From: Thalassobacillus cyri
GTDB taxonomy: Bacteria; Bacillota; Bacilli; Bacillales; Halobacillaceae
Direction of reading: 5' to 3'
NCBI RefSeq assembly: GCF_900107755.1
Contig: NZ_FNQR01000006.1
Location: 62,001 to 126,000 of the forward strand
Length of the DNA: 64,000 bases
Part shown: positions 42,096 through 51,054 of the stretch, piece after piece
Position numbering within the stretch: the stretch's first letter is position 1
Layout of the letters: every line of letters begins with the position of its first letter
The notes under the pieces: generated by a model
Told to the model about the DNA's origin: nothing
The model's database searches: none
Seen by the model: only the letters and a program-made list of their open reading frames with translations
Program-made: the position numbers and the translations under genes

Positions 42096-43172
42096 ATGAA
42101 GGAATTATCGATACAGGCCAGCAATCACCTATATAAAGTTCATATCGGCAGCGGACTGCGCCATTCGATTGGCAGCCTTATTAAAGGCAGTTATCCTCAA
42201 ATCCTTATCATTACAGACAGTGAAGTAGCTCCACTTTATCTTGAGGATGTCAAACAGTCATTCTCCGAAGGAAGAGTAGATACAGCTGTTATCCCAGCGG
42301 GTGAACAATCCAAGTGCATGCATCAGTATGAACAATTACTGACAGCATGTATCGAAAATGGTCTGGATCGCAATTCCCTGGTCGTTGCTCTCGGGGGCGG
42401 TGTAGTGGGGGATCTGGCAGGCTTTGTTGCTGCTACTTATATGCGGGGAATTGATTATATCCAAGTCCCTACGACGATACTTGCCCATGACAGCAGCGTC
42501 GGTGGCAAGGTTGCCATTAATCATGAGCAAGGTAAAAATATGATTGGCTGCTTTTATAGTCCAACGCAAGTGCTTTATGACATCGAGACACTGCGCACAT
42601 TACCTTTTTACGAAATACGCTCAGGTTATGCAGAAATAGTCAAACATGGCTGTTTGGATAATCCGGGATTGTTTAAAGATGTAATTTCGAGAAAACTTAC
42701 CAGTGATATCCAAGAGGAGGTATTAATAGACCATCTCTTGCAAGGAATAGCAATCAAATCTGCAATCGTAGAACAGGATGAAAAGGAAAAAGGTGTCAGA
42801 AAATATTTGAATTTGGGCCATACTCTTGGTCATGCAATAGAATCAGAAGCAGGTTATGGAAGGTTGACACATGGCGAAGCAGTGGCAATAGGTTTATTGT
42901 TTGCGATGTATGTGAGTAGAGAAAAGTTAGGGGCGGATATGCCAATCACAGAGTTATATGACTGGCTGGAACAACATGGATACCCGCTTGATGCTTTAAA
43001 GTCCTTAAATTCCAGTCATTTGATAGCCCGTATGAAAAAAGATAAAAAATCATCAGCGGGAATTGTGAATATGGTGTTATTACAGAAACTCGGGGAGCCG
43101 ACTATGATGGAGTTCCAAGACCAGGAGTTGAACGATTTATTAAATCATTTCCAAGAAGAGGTGATGAGCTGA
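42096..43172 (+). CDS. aroB: 3-dehydroquinate synthase
   Basis: Second enzyme of the shikimate pathway, NAD- and metal-dependent (358 residues). It has the NAD-binding GGGVVGDLAGFVAAT, the VPTTILAHDSSVGGKVAIN segment, and the metal ligands in SGYAEIVKHG and the later NLGHTLGHAIE and THGEAVAIG. It overlaps aroH by one base. Confidence 0.96.
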   Translation: MKELSIQASNHLYKVHIGSGLRHSIGSLIKGSYPQILIITDSEVAPLYLEDVKQSFSEGRVDTAVIPAGEQSKCMHQYEQLLTACIENGLDRNSLVVALGGGVVGDLAGFVAATYMRGIDYIQVPTTILAHDSSVGGKVAINHEQGKNMIGCFYSPTQVLYDIETLRTLPFYEIRSGYAEIVKHGCLDNPGLFKDVISRKLTSDIQEEVLIDHLLQGIAIKSAIVEQDEKEKGVRKYLNLGHTLGHAIESEAGYGRLTHGEAVAIGLLFAMYVSREKLGADMPITELYDWLEQHGYPLDALKSLNSSHLIARMKKDKKSSAGIVNMVLLQKLGEPTMMEFQDQELNDLLNHFQEEVMS

Positions 43173-43552
43173 TGATCAGGGGGATCAGAGGAGCAACCAC
43201 AGTAGAGAACAATGATAAAGAAGAAATAATCGAGCGTGCCTATGAAATGATGGTCGATTTGATTTCTGCCAACCAGGTTGAAGCAGAAGCAGTCGTTTCA
43301 GTTTTATTTTCTGCCACTGTCGATTTGAATCAAGCGTTTCCGGCAAAATCGCTTCGTCAGATCGAAGGGTGGACTTATGTACCTGTGATGTGTATGAGGG
43401 AAATTGAAGTCCCTGATGCGCTTCCTAAATGCATTAGAGTTATGGTAACCGTACAAACCGAGCGTAATCAAGATCAAGTAGAACATATTTATCATTACGG
43501 CGCGAAAAAATTACGCCCTGATTTGCAAGAGTCGAAAGGAGAATTGTCATGA
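43172..43552 (+). CDS. aroH: Chorismate mutase, AroH type
   Basis: Small trimeric chorismate mutase of 126 residues that makes prephenate. Signatures are IRGIRGATTVENND at the N terminus, the SVLFSATVDLNQAFPAKSLR active-site region with Arg and Glu residues, and LPKCIRVMVTVQT. It overlaps hisC by four bases. In B. subtilis trpEDCFBA lies between aroH and hisC; here the two genes abut. Confidence 0.95.
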   Translation: MIRGIRGATTVENNDKEEIIERAYEMMVDLISANQVEAEAVVSVLFSATVDLNQAFPAKSLRQIEGWTYVPVMCMREIEVPDALPKCIRVMVTVQTERNQDQVEHIYHYGAKKLRPDLQESKGELS

Positions 43553-44655
43553 AAGCAAAAGAAATCTTGAAAACGATGCAGCCATATAAACCTGGGAAGC
43601 AAATTGAAGAAGTAAAAAAAGAATATGGGTTGAAAGAAATCGTCAAGTTAGCTTCCAATGAAAACCCATTTGGCTTTTCTCCTCAGGTGAAAAAGGAGTT
43701 GCCTGGACTGATTTCAGGCTTAGAAAAATATCCGGATGGCTATGCCGCAGAGCTGCGAAGAATTCTGAGCGACAAGCTGGACGTAAATGAAACGCAACTG
43801 ATATTTGGAAATGGATCAGATGAAATCGTCCAGATCATTTGCCGTACGTATTTAGAAGCAGGCACGAATACAGTGATGGCTACGCCTACTTTTCCTCAAT
43901 ACAAACATAATGCATTGATAGAAGGAGCCGAAATTCGTGAGGTCCCTGTAATCGATGGCTATCATGATTTAGATCGAATGCTGGAAGCCATCGATGACCA
44001 TACCCGGGTCGTATGGCTCTGTACTCCAAATAATCCAACAGGATCTCATATTGCAGCTCCTGATATGGAGAAATTTCTGGAACATTGTCCGGATGATGTC
44101 TTAGTAGTAGTTGATGAAGCTTACTATGAGTACATGGATGCTTCCGATTATTATGATGCGGTGGCAGGAGTAGAAGAACACCCAAACCTCATTGTTTTAC
44201 GGACGTTCTCGAAAGCCTACGGATTGGCCGGCCTGAGAATTGGTTATGGAATAGCTCGTACAGAGGTCATTCACCAGCTTGATCCAGCGCGAGAACCTTT
44301 TAATACTTCTACTATCGCTCAAGCTGCAGCGATCATCGCTTTAGAAGATAAGAAGTTTTTGAATGAGTCAATTACACGTAACAAAGATAACCGAAAAGCG
44401 ATGATGGATTTCTGTGATGAACAGGAATTAGGCTATTTTGATTCACAGGCAAACTTTTTGTTAATTAATCTACCGGTAAGTGGAGACGAATTGTTTGAGC
44501 ACTTACTAAGTAAGGGATTCATTGTGCGTTCTGGGGAAGCGCTGGGAATATCGAACAGTATCCGGTTGACAATTGGCAGCAAGGAAGTAATGGAGCAAAT
44601 CCAGCAGGAAATCAGCCATTTTTTATCTTCTAATAAAACAGGTGTGAAAAAGTGA
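43549..44655 (+). CDS. hisC: Histidinol-phosphate / aromatic aminotransferase
   Basis: PLP-dependent aminotransferase of 368 residues. The PLP lysine is Lys222 in TFSKAYGLAGLRIGYG; NPFGFSP, NGSDEI and TPNNPTGS are further family motifs. In B. subtilis the HisC encoded at this locus serves histidine synthesis and also transaminates aromatic keto acids, which fits its place between aroH and tyrA. It overlaps both neighbours by four bases. Confidence 0.94.
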   Translation: MKAKEILKTMQPYKPGKQIEEVKKEYGLKEIVKLASNENPFGFSPQVKKELPGLISGLEKYPDGYAAELRRILSDKLDVNETQLIFGNGSDEIVQIICRTYLEAGTNTVMATPTFPQYKHNALIEGAEIREVPVIDGYHDLDRMLEAIDDHTRVVWLCTPNNPTGSHIAAPDMEKFLEHCPDDVLVVVDEAYYEYMDASDYYDAVAGVEEHPNLIVLRTFSKAYGLAGLRIGYGIARTEVIHQLDPAREPFNTSTIAQAAAIIALEDKKFLNESITRNKDNRKAMMDFCDEQELGYFDSQANFLLINLPVSGDELFEHLLSKGFIVRSGEALGISNSIRLTIGSKEVMEQIQQEISHFLSSNKTGVKK

Positions 44656-45752
44656 AAGAGAAAGTAATGGTAGCGGGACTCGGATTGATTGGCGGATCGT
44701 TGGCTATGAGTATCAAGTCCCGCCAGCAATTTCACGTCCTTGGGTTTGATACTCAGGAAGAAACGAATAAATTAGCGTTGGAAAAAGGTGCTGTCGATGA
44801 AATTTGTACGGATTTCATTGCTGGTGTCGAGCAGGCGGATATACTGATTCTTGCTACTCCGATCCCCATTACGCTGCAGTACATCAAGCAGTTGAATGAC
44901 ATGACTTTAAGGAAAAAATTAGTGGTAACGGATGTTTCATCTGTAAAAGGTAATGTGATGAAACAGTCAGCAGAAATCACCAATCGGGCTCTCGCTTTCA
45001 TTGGAGGGCATCCGATGGCGGGGTCCCATAAACAGGGGATACAGGCAGCCAAAGCTCACTTGTTCGAAAATGCCATTTATGTTCTCACCCCCTCTGAGGA
45101 TGCAGCGCTTGAAGATGTAGAAAGGCTTAAGGAAGTCCTAGCACCTACCAAGGCCAGGTTTTTAGTTTTTTCTACGGAGGAGCATGATGAGATGACAGCA
45201 GTCATTTCCCATTTCCCTCACCTGATTGCTTCTTCTCTCGTCCATCAGGCGCGTAACTGGCAGGAGACCCATCCTTACTTAGAAGATCTAGCTGCTGGAG
45301 GTTTCCGGGACATTACGAGGATTGCATCCAGCAACCCTATATTATGGAAAGATATCTTTCTGCAAAACAGACCGATATTGATTTCCATGCTGGAAGACTG
45401 GATCAGGGAAATGGAGCAGGTTAAATCCTTGTTAAATGAGAGCAACGGTGAAGCCACAGAAGAATATCTGATGCAAGCGAAACAATATCGTGATGGTTTG
45501 CCGGTTAAAAAACGTGGAGCCATTCCGTCATTTTATGATATCTATGTGGATATTCATGATCAGCCCGGTGCACTTTTGCATGTAATCGGACACCTGGCCG
45601 ACAAAGACATATCAATCAAAAATATAGAAATCCTTGAAGTACGGGAAGGGATAACCGGAGTACTCCGGATAAGCTTTCAAAGTAGTAAAGAACAAAAAGA
45701 AAGTAAACGTGTATTAGAAGATCGTAATTATGAGGTAACGATCGAAGATTAG
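44652..45752 (+). CDS. tyrA: Prephenate dehydrogenase
   Basis: Oxidatively decarboxylates prephenate for tyrosine synthesis (366 residues). It has an N-terminal NAD site GLGLIGGSLAM, DVSSVKG, GGHPMAGSHKQG, and a C-terminal ACT domain (about 295-366, FYDIYVDIHDQPGALLHVI) likely to mediate feedback control. The start is GTG within a four-base overlap with hisC. aroA follows after 12 bases. Confidence 0.95.
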   Translation: MKEKVMVAGLGLIGGSLAMSIKSRQQFHVLGFDTQEETNKLALEKGAVDEICTDFIAGVEQADILILATPIPITLQYIKQLNDMTLRKKLVVTDVSSVKGNVMKQSAEITNRALAFIGGHPMAGSHKQGIQAAKAHLFENAIYVLTPSEDAALEDVERLKEVLAPTKARFLVFSTEEHDEMTAVISHFPHLIASSLVHQARNWQETHPYLEDLAAGGFRDITRIASSNPILWKDIFLQNRPILISMLEDWIREMEQVKSLLNESNGEATEEYLMQAKQYRDGLPVKKRGAIPSFYDIYVDIHDQPGALLHVIGHLADKDISIKNIEILEVREGITGVLRISFQSSKEQKESKRVLEDRNYEVTIED

Positions 45753-45764
45753 GAGGAAATAGCC

Positions 45765-47054
45765 GTGAATGAAATTACATTATCCCCTCTTGACCACGCA
45801 ATAGCTGCGAAAATGACGGTGCCTGGAGACAAGTCGATTTCCCATCGTGCTGTGATTTTTTCATCTTTAGCAAAAGGGACCTCCCATGTTTCTAACTTTT
45901 TAGCAGGTGAGGATTGTATGCGAACGATTCAGGTTTTTCGGGAGTTAGGAGTGGAAATTGAACAATCAAGTACAGAACTGGTCATAAAGAGTGAAGGTAT
46001 AGCTTCTTTGAAAGAGGCGGAACGACCAGTATATTTTGGGAATTCCGGTACTACGGCTCGCCTTGTGACGGGTGTATTGGCTGCTCTTCCTTTATTTACT
46101 ACTTGTTATGGCGATGACTCTTTAGCGAAGCGGCCGATGGATCGTATTGTACTTCCATTGCAACAAATGGGCGCAAAGATAGACGGAAGATGTGAAGGCA
46201 GCTATCTTCCTCTGGCGATCCATGGAACAAGCCTACAGGGTATTACCTATGATATGCCGGTAAAAAGCGCACAAGTTAAATCAGCCATATTGCTTGCGGG
46301 TATGCTCAGTTCAGGTGAAACGACCATTATCGAACAAGTGAAAACAAGGGATCATACCGAGCAGATGCTTCCCCAATTCGGGGTCGATTTGACGGTAAAG
46401 GACAGGAAAGTGACCATCCAGGGAGGGCAGGAGCCTGTACCGGCTGACTTGACTGTGCCTGGTGATATTTCCTCTGCTGCGTTCTTCCTGGCGGCAGCTG
46501 CCATTGTCCCTGATAGCCATATCACTATCAAAGATGTCGGATTAAATCCTACAAGAACTGGATTGATCAAGGCATTGGAAATGATGGGCGCAGATATCCT
46601 GGTAAAAGAAACGAGAAGAATAGGAGGAGAACCTGTCGGCAATGTGGAAATAAAATACAAAGAGTTGTCAGGTGCTCATATTGAAGGTGAGCTTATTCCT
46701 TCTTTGATTGATGAACTACCTATTCTTGCATTGGTAGCTACGCAAGCGAATGGTAAAACGATAATCGGGGATGCCGGTGAATTACGTGTTAAAGAAACAG
46801 ACAGGATTGCTGCTGTAGCACAAGTGCTTACCAGTTTCGGAGCCGAAGTAGAAGAAAAACAAGATGGGCTGATCATTCAGGGTAAGTCATCATTGAAAGG
46901 TACCGTGGTGGATTCCTATATGGACCATCGGATCGGTATGATGATTGCCATTGCATCATTGATAGCAGAAGGGAAAACGGTCTTGACTAACGGACAATGC
47001 ATCGATATATCCTATCCTGGATTTTTCAAAGACTTGGAATCGCTGAAAAAATAA
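45765..47054 (+). CDS. aroA: 3-phosphoshikimate 1-carboxyvinyltransferase (EPSP synthase)
   Basis: Makes EPSP from shikimate 3-phosphate and PEP (429 residues); called aroE in B. subtilis. Motifs are GDKSISHRAVIF, GNSGTTARL, SAQVKSAILLAG and the C-terminal VKETDRI and DHRIGMM. The start is GTG with AGGAGG upstream. Last recognised enzyme of the aromatic operon; no terminator is seen before the next gene, which may therefore be co-transcribed. Confidence 0.96.
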   Translation: MNEITLSPLDHAIAAKMTVPGDKSISHRAVIFSSLAKGTSHVSNFLAGEDCMRTIQVFRELGVEIEQSSTELVIKSEGIASLKEAERPVYFGNSGTTARLVTGVLAALPLFTTCYGDDSLAKRPMDRIVLPLQQMGAKIDGRCEGSYLPLAIHGTSLQGITYDMPVKSAQVKSAILLAGMLSSGETTIIEQVKTRDHTEQMLPQFGVDLTVKDRKVTIQGGQEPVPADLTVPGDISSAAFFLAAAAIVPDSHITIKDVGLNPTRTGLIKALEMMGADILVKETRRIGGEPVGNVEIKYKELSGAHIEGELIPSLIDELPILALVATQANGKTIIGDAGELRVKETDRIAAVAQVLTSFGAEVEEKQDGLIIQGKSSLKGTVVDSYMDHRIGMMIAIASLIAEGKTVLTNGQCIDISYPGFFKDLESLKK

Positions 47055-47120
47055 CATAGTTAATCATACAACTGGTCAAGCTCTCATACCTTATAAAAAG
47101 CCTGTCGGAGGTGGACAAGT

Positions 47121-47996
47121 ATGGGAGCTTACTATTTTTATCAACGGACTTGGCATAGAGATGAATGGATGAATAAAGAAGTACTGGTAGAAGACGATCG
47201 CTTTGTTAGGAAGTTCCTTGCTGCATCACGTCCGATGGAGTTGAATGTTGATGCATTCCACATTACTCCAGGATATGTCATGGTAGATGTGGCATCCCCT
47301 TTATATCCATCTGCAGAAAAAATGACGCTCAGCTTTGATTACCTAAAACGAGGCTGTACTTTACTGATTGTACAGCTGCCGATCAAAACTTCTCATCTAT
47401 TCAAGGAAAAATATGAATCTTTTTGCAGTATGCTTGCTGGACTGCCTCTGGATTATATGGTTACCCCTGTCGTTGCGCCTCGCTTGTTGACACCCGCTAT
47501 GGTACGATACTTCGGTATGGAAAAGGTTCCGTTTATTTTGTTCGATGGTACAGATGATAAAGAATATGAGGATGTGGCGTGGGAATGGCTTGCTCAAGCT
47601 CAAAGTTACTCCAGGATTCCCATTGCACCCCTTGTTTCTCCACAGCAGGATAATCATCATAAAATATATACAGGGTGGGATAAAATCGTTGAGCATTGTG
47701 ATATGATTACCTTGAATGACCCTGTAACGGATCATCCATTAACCAGTCAAAACCTCCGAAGAGCAGGTATTTATCCTTATAAAGGAGAATTGGTACCTGG
47801 AGGACAAGCGGATTTCAACATGCATTTGCATAATGGAGCCACACTGATTGATGATCCAGCGGAAATCAGTTACCATGGGTCTGTTCCTGATATAACTATC
47901 AAGGATGGGAAAGTGGTTCAGGTACATCAGCAGATCATAAATGAAAAGATAACAGGAATGCACAGAAAAGTTTCAATACCCATGCATTTTGTATAG
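47121..47996 (+). CDS. Uncharacterised protein with amidohydrolase-like C-terminal segment
   Basis: I do not recognise this 291-residue protein. It is soluble, with no signal peptide or membrane segment. The C-terminal part (about 225-265, PYKGELVPGGQADFNMHLHN then ISYHGSVPDITIKDGKVVQ) resembles the end of amidohydrolases, where a small beta domain follows the TIM barrel. The N-terminal two thirds have no metal-binding H-x-H motif, so it is not an ordinary member; the ancestry is a weak inference. GGAGG precedes ATG 47121. It sits between aroA and ypiA, which are adjacent in B. subtilis, and nearly abuts ypiA, so it probably belongs to that operon. Confidence 0.7.
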   Translation: MGAYYFYQRTWHRDEWMNKEVLVEDDRFVRKFLAASRPMELNVDAFHITPGYVMVDVASPLYPSAEKMTLSFDYLKRGCTLLIVQLPIKTSHLFKEKYESFCSMLAGLPLDYMVTPVVAPRLLTPAMVRYFGMEKVPFILFDGTDDKEYEDVAWEWLAQAQSYSRIPIAPLVSPQQDNHHKIYTGWDKIVEHCDMITLNDPVTDHPLTSQNLRRAGIYPYKGELVPGGQADFNMHLHNGATLIDDPAEISYHGSVPDITIKDGKVVQVHQQIINEKITGMHRKVSIPMHFV

Positions 47997-48014
47997 ATGA
48001 GAAAGGATGTCCAT

Positions 48015-49283
48015 ATGGAGGAAATACACCAAGCTGTCCGGCTAATGGAAGCAAACCGGACTGATGAAGCATTGAAAACCTTACAATCCTATTTGCCTGA
48101 AGCAGATGAAGAAGAGCGTTTTACCATCGCAGAGTTGTATATCCAATGGGGGATGTTGGAAGAAGCGAAGATGATTCTCAAGGAATTAAGTCAGCGTTAT
48201 CCTAAAGAAAATGAATTGAAGATTATGTTGTCAGAAATTCATATTGATTTGGAAGAAGATGAGGAAGCGATTGATCTCTTAAATCAATTCGGACCGGAAG
48301 ATGAAGATTACCTGCCCTCATTGATGCAGCTTGCTGATCTATATCAATCGCAAGGGTTATTTGAAGTAGCTGAACAAAAGCTGCTGGCAGCTAAACAAGC
48401 GGCTCCAAATGAAGCGGTCATTGATTTCGCATTAGGAGAACTTTCCTTTTCTAATGGGGAATACAATAAAAGCATCCCTTTCTATGAGAATGCTTTTAAC
48501 CGCGAACCCGTCATCGGGGATGTCGAAGTAGCAGCAAGACTGGCAGAAGCCTATGCGGCGACTGGTGATTTTGAACAGTCGCTCGCTCATTTTCAAAGAG
48601 TCGAGGAAGAAAATGCCGATGTCAAATTCAGGTATGGATTTGTCGCTTTTCAGGCGAACCGTAATGATATAGCCATAAAGGTCTGGGAGGATCTTGTGGA
48701 AAGAGACCCTTATTATCAATCTGTTTACCCTTTGCTTGCTCAGGCGTATGAAAGTGAAGGGATGATAGAAGAAGCTTATCAGATGACGCAAAGCGGTCTT
48801 GCAAAAGATGAATTCAATAAAGAGCTTTATCACTTAGCTGGCACGCTTGCCCATAGACAAGGAAAGAAAGAAGAAGCCTATCAATCCATGAAAGAAGCCG
48901 TCAGTTTAGATCCAGGTTATAAGGAAGCGATTTTATTCTTAATTGAGAATTATAAAAAAGATGAAGATTATGAAGCTATCATCGATCTTTTAGAGCATTT
49001 GCTGGACCTTGGCGAAGTTGACCCGAATTACTACTGGGAACTTGCAAAAGCGTATGAGACAGAAGAACAATATTCTGATGCTATAAAACATTATGAAGTC
49101 GCATATAATTCCTTTAAAGAAGATAGTGCATTTTTGAAAGAATATGGCTATTTCTTAGTCGAAGAAGGGAGGACGCAAGAAGCCGGGCGTGTATTCAGGG
49201 AGTATTTGACAATTGAACCTACTGACAGTGACATAGAGGATTTCGTTCATCGTTTGGAGAATCGTGAAGAGGATATCACGTAA
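48015..49283 (+). CDS. ypiA: Tetratricopeptide repeat protein YpiA
   Basis: Protein of 422 residues built almost entirely of TPR helices, with repeats recognisable by the Trp/Leu-Gly-Tyr-Ala-Phe-Ala-Pro spacing (EEALKTLQSY-, DEEAIDLLNQFG-, FEVAEQKLLAAKQAAP-, EEAYQSMKEAVSLDP-, YSDAIKHYEVAY-like units). The ATG at 48015 has AAAGGA upstream; ATG 47997 directly after the preceding stop lacks one. It probably acts as a scaffold; partner unknown. Order ypiA-ypiB-ypiF-qcrA as in B. subtilis. Confidence 0.9.
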   Translation: MEEIHQAVRLMEANRTDEALKTLQSYLPEADEEERFTIAELYIQWGMLEEAKMILKELSQRYPKENELKIMLSEIHIDLEEDEEAIDLLNQFGPEDEDYLPSLMQLADLYQSQGLFEVAEQKLLAAKQAAPNEAVIDFALGELSFSNGEYNKSIPFYENAFNREPVIGDVEVAARLAEAYAATGDFEQSLAHFQRVEEENADVKFRYGFVAFQANRNDIAIKVWEDLVERDPYYQSVYPLLAQAYESEGMIEEAYQMTQSGLAKDEFNKELYHLAGTLAHRQGKKEEAYQSMKEAVSLDPGYKEAILFLIENYKKDEDYEAIIDLLEHLLDLGEVDPNYYWELAKAYETEEQYSDAIKHYEVAYNSFKEDSAFLKEYGYFLVEEGRTQEAGRVFREYLTIEPTDSDIEDFVHRLENREEDIT

Positions 49284-49304
49284 TACGATGTGGGAGGGGT
49301 GTAA

Positions 49305-49871
49305 ATGGAAACACCTATATCCGTTCAAGATAAAAAAGATTTTGTCCGGTGGTTTTTGAATCATTATCAATTGAAAAAAAGAGAAAGTGTCTGGATTTTG
49401 AATTATTTGATCAACCATGAAGCGATACTGCAGCATGCCCATTTTGTCGATGAAGTCGAGTTTTGCCCAAGAGGGATTCTTATCAGCGCTCAAGGCGTGA
49501 AAGCTCCCCCGTTCCGATTCTATAAAGACAAGGTGATGACGACGGATGCGGAGAAATCATTCCATGATATCAGACTTAACCAGGAAGACCCACTCTATAT
49601 CCAGTTGAACTTTGATCAAGCCAATCAATCTGCCAGATACGCAGCAGTATTAGAAGAAAATCCATATGTGCCATTAAATCACTACCTGACAGCCAAAGAT
49701 AAAAAGCTTGCAGGGAGGCTATTGGATATAAGTTTGCTCGAACATCAGAAACAGCAGTTAGAACGTGATATTGATGAAGCACTGGACAATGGCGATAAAC
49801 AGACATTCAAGCGGGTATCCACGTTGTTGCAAAAAGTGAAACAGGAATTAGCCGAAATAGCAGATAAATAA
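49305..49871 (+). CDS. ypiB: YpiB-like protein (UPF0302)
   Basis: Soluble protein of 188 residues, conserved in Bacillaceae next to qcrABC. The N-terminal half (KDFVRWFLNHYQLKKRESVW, FCPRGILIS) is the UPF0302 domain; the C-terminal part is charged and helical (about 140-188). GGGAGGGG precedes the ATG. B. subtilis YpiB is implicated in control of LutR/LpxC-like targets only by indirect data that I cannot assess, so I leave the function open. A terminator follows. Confidence 0.87.
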   Translation: METPISVQDKKDFVRWFLNHYQLKKRESVWILNYLINHEAILQHAHFVDEVEFCPRGILISAQGVKAPPFRFYKDKVMTTDAEKSFHDIRLNQEDPLYIQLNFDQANQSARYAAVLEENPYVPLNHYLTAKDKKLAGRLLDISLLEHQKQQLERDIDEALDNGDKQTFKRVSTLLQKVKQELAEIADK

Positions 49872-49908
49872 AAACTGGATCTTTTTATAGATTCAGTTTT
49901 TTATTTGC
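49872..49908 (+). terminator. Terminator of ypiA-ypiB
   Basis: AAACTGGATCT (49873-49883) pairs with AGATTCAGTTT (49890-49900), one wobble, followed by T residues. Confidence 0.85.
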
Positions 49909-49955
49909 TTCTTTTTTAGTAAAATAAGACATATTGGAAAGGATAGTGATTAATA

Positions 49956-50411
49956 ATGCGATGGAATCAAGATGATATTTCTCTATATGCCGAATCCAAA
50001 GAATATATTGACACGATGATTATTCCTTTGATTCCTTTTGATGTACAAAAGGACGAGCTCATGAAAAAACAAGCTTTTCAAAAAGAATTATTAAAACTAT
50101 TTGCCAGTGAAGTAGAAAAGGAGTATAAAGGCCGTATTCTGCTGGCGCCGGAATATTATTACATATCAGGCAGCCACGAGGAAGAAGTGGACCGTATCAA
50201 TCAATGGGTCAGGCAAATATCTAATTTACCATTTAATCACATTTTCTTATTTACATTAGATATGAATTGGAGAAAGTTAAGTAAAGATCTACAAGCGGAA
50301 GTGGTGTGGCTGCCGGGACTTCAATCCGGTAACCTGCAAAGTTCAGAGGTGCAATCGTTCATCAAAGAACAAGTCAGCCAAATTGCAGAGATGATAAGGT
50401 CTTATTGGTGA
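49956..50411 (+). CDS. ypiF: YpiF-like protein (DUF2487)
   Basis: Protein of 151 residues, soluble, starting MRWNQDDISLYAESKEYIDT, with the conserved TMIIPLIPFD and LLAPEYYYISG segments of DUF2487. It lies directly before qcrA, as ypiF does in B. subtilis, but a promoter separates it from qcrA. Function unknown. Confidence 0.88.
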   Translation: MRWNQDDISLYAESKEYIDTMIIPLIPFDVQKDELMKKQAFQKELLKLFASEVEKEYKGRILLAPEYYYISGSHEEEVDRINQWVRQISNLPFNHIFLFTLDMNWRKLSKDLQAEVVWLPGLQSGNLQSSEVQSFIKEQVSQIAEMIRSYW

Positions 50412-50443
50412 TTACAATTTTTTTTCATTTACAAGATAATTTA

Positions 50444-50472
50444 TTGACCGGACTATTAGTTTGCGCTATCAT
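50444..50472 (+). promoter_or_regulatory. qcrABC promoter
   Basis: TTGACC (50444-50449), a 17-base spacer and TATCAT (50467-50472) lie 70 bases before the qcrA start. Confidence 0.65.
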
Positions 50473-50542
50473 GGTAATGTCCTAGTAAACTGTGTGTAAA
50501 ATATCCATGAAGTATGGATTACAGCATAGAGGGGGGAAAAAA

Positions 50543-51052
50543 ATGAGCGATAAAAAACAAGTATCCCGACGTCAATTCTTGAACTACTCATTGACTGGAG
50601 TAGGCGGATTTATGGCAGCAGGAATGCTTGCTCCAATGGTTCGTTTCGCTATCGATCCAGTATTGAAACCGTCAGCTGCGGGTAAATTCAAAGCTGTTGC
50701 GGAAGAAAGCGAACTTACTAATGAACCGAAGCGATTCACCTGGAAAATCAATCAGAAAGATGGTTGGTATGAATCAGAAGTCGAAAAAAGTGCCTGGGTT
50801 TACAAAAATGAGAACGGCGAAATCGTAGCCCTTTCTCCCATTTGTACGCACTTGGGCTGCACCGTGGACTGGGGTTCGAACGAGGAATATCCAAACGAAT
50901 TCTATTGTCCATGCCACGGCGGCCGTTACAAGAAAAACGGGGTGAACATCCCCAATACTCCACCGACTGCTCCATTACCTTTGTATGAGCATAAAGTGGA
51001 AGAAGGCATGCTTTATCTTGGCCAAGCCAAATCAAGAGGAAGTGGGGTTTAA
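50543..51052 (+). CDS. qcrA: Menaquinol:cytochrome c reductase Rieske iron-sulfur subunit
   Basis: Membrane-anchored Rieske protein of 169 residues. It has a Tat-type N terminus (SRRQFLNYSLTG) with one anchor helix and the [2Fe-2S] ligand motifs CTHLGC (Cys101, His103, Cys106) and CPCHGG (Cys122, Cys124, His125). ATG 50543 follows GAGGGGGG; an upstream TTG at 50492 is not used. First gene of qcrABC, whose complex passes electrons from menaquinol to cytochrome c. Confidence 0.96.
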   Translation: MSDKKQVSRRQFLNYSLTGVGGFMAAGMLAPMVRFAIDPVLKPSAAGKFKAVAEESELTNEPKRFTWKINQKDGWYESEVEKSAWVYKNENGEIVALSPICTHLGCTVDWGSNEEYPNEFYCPCHGGRYKKNGVNIPNTPPTAPLPLYEHKVEEGMLYLGQAKSRGSGV

Positions 51053-51054
51053 TC

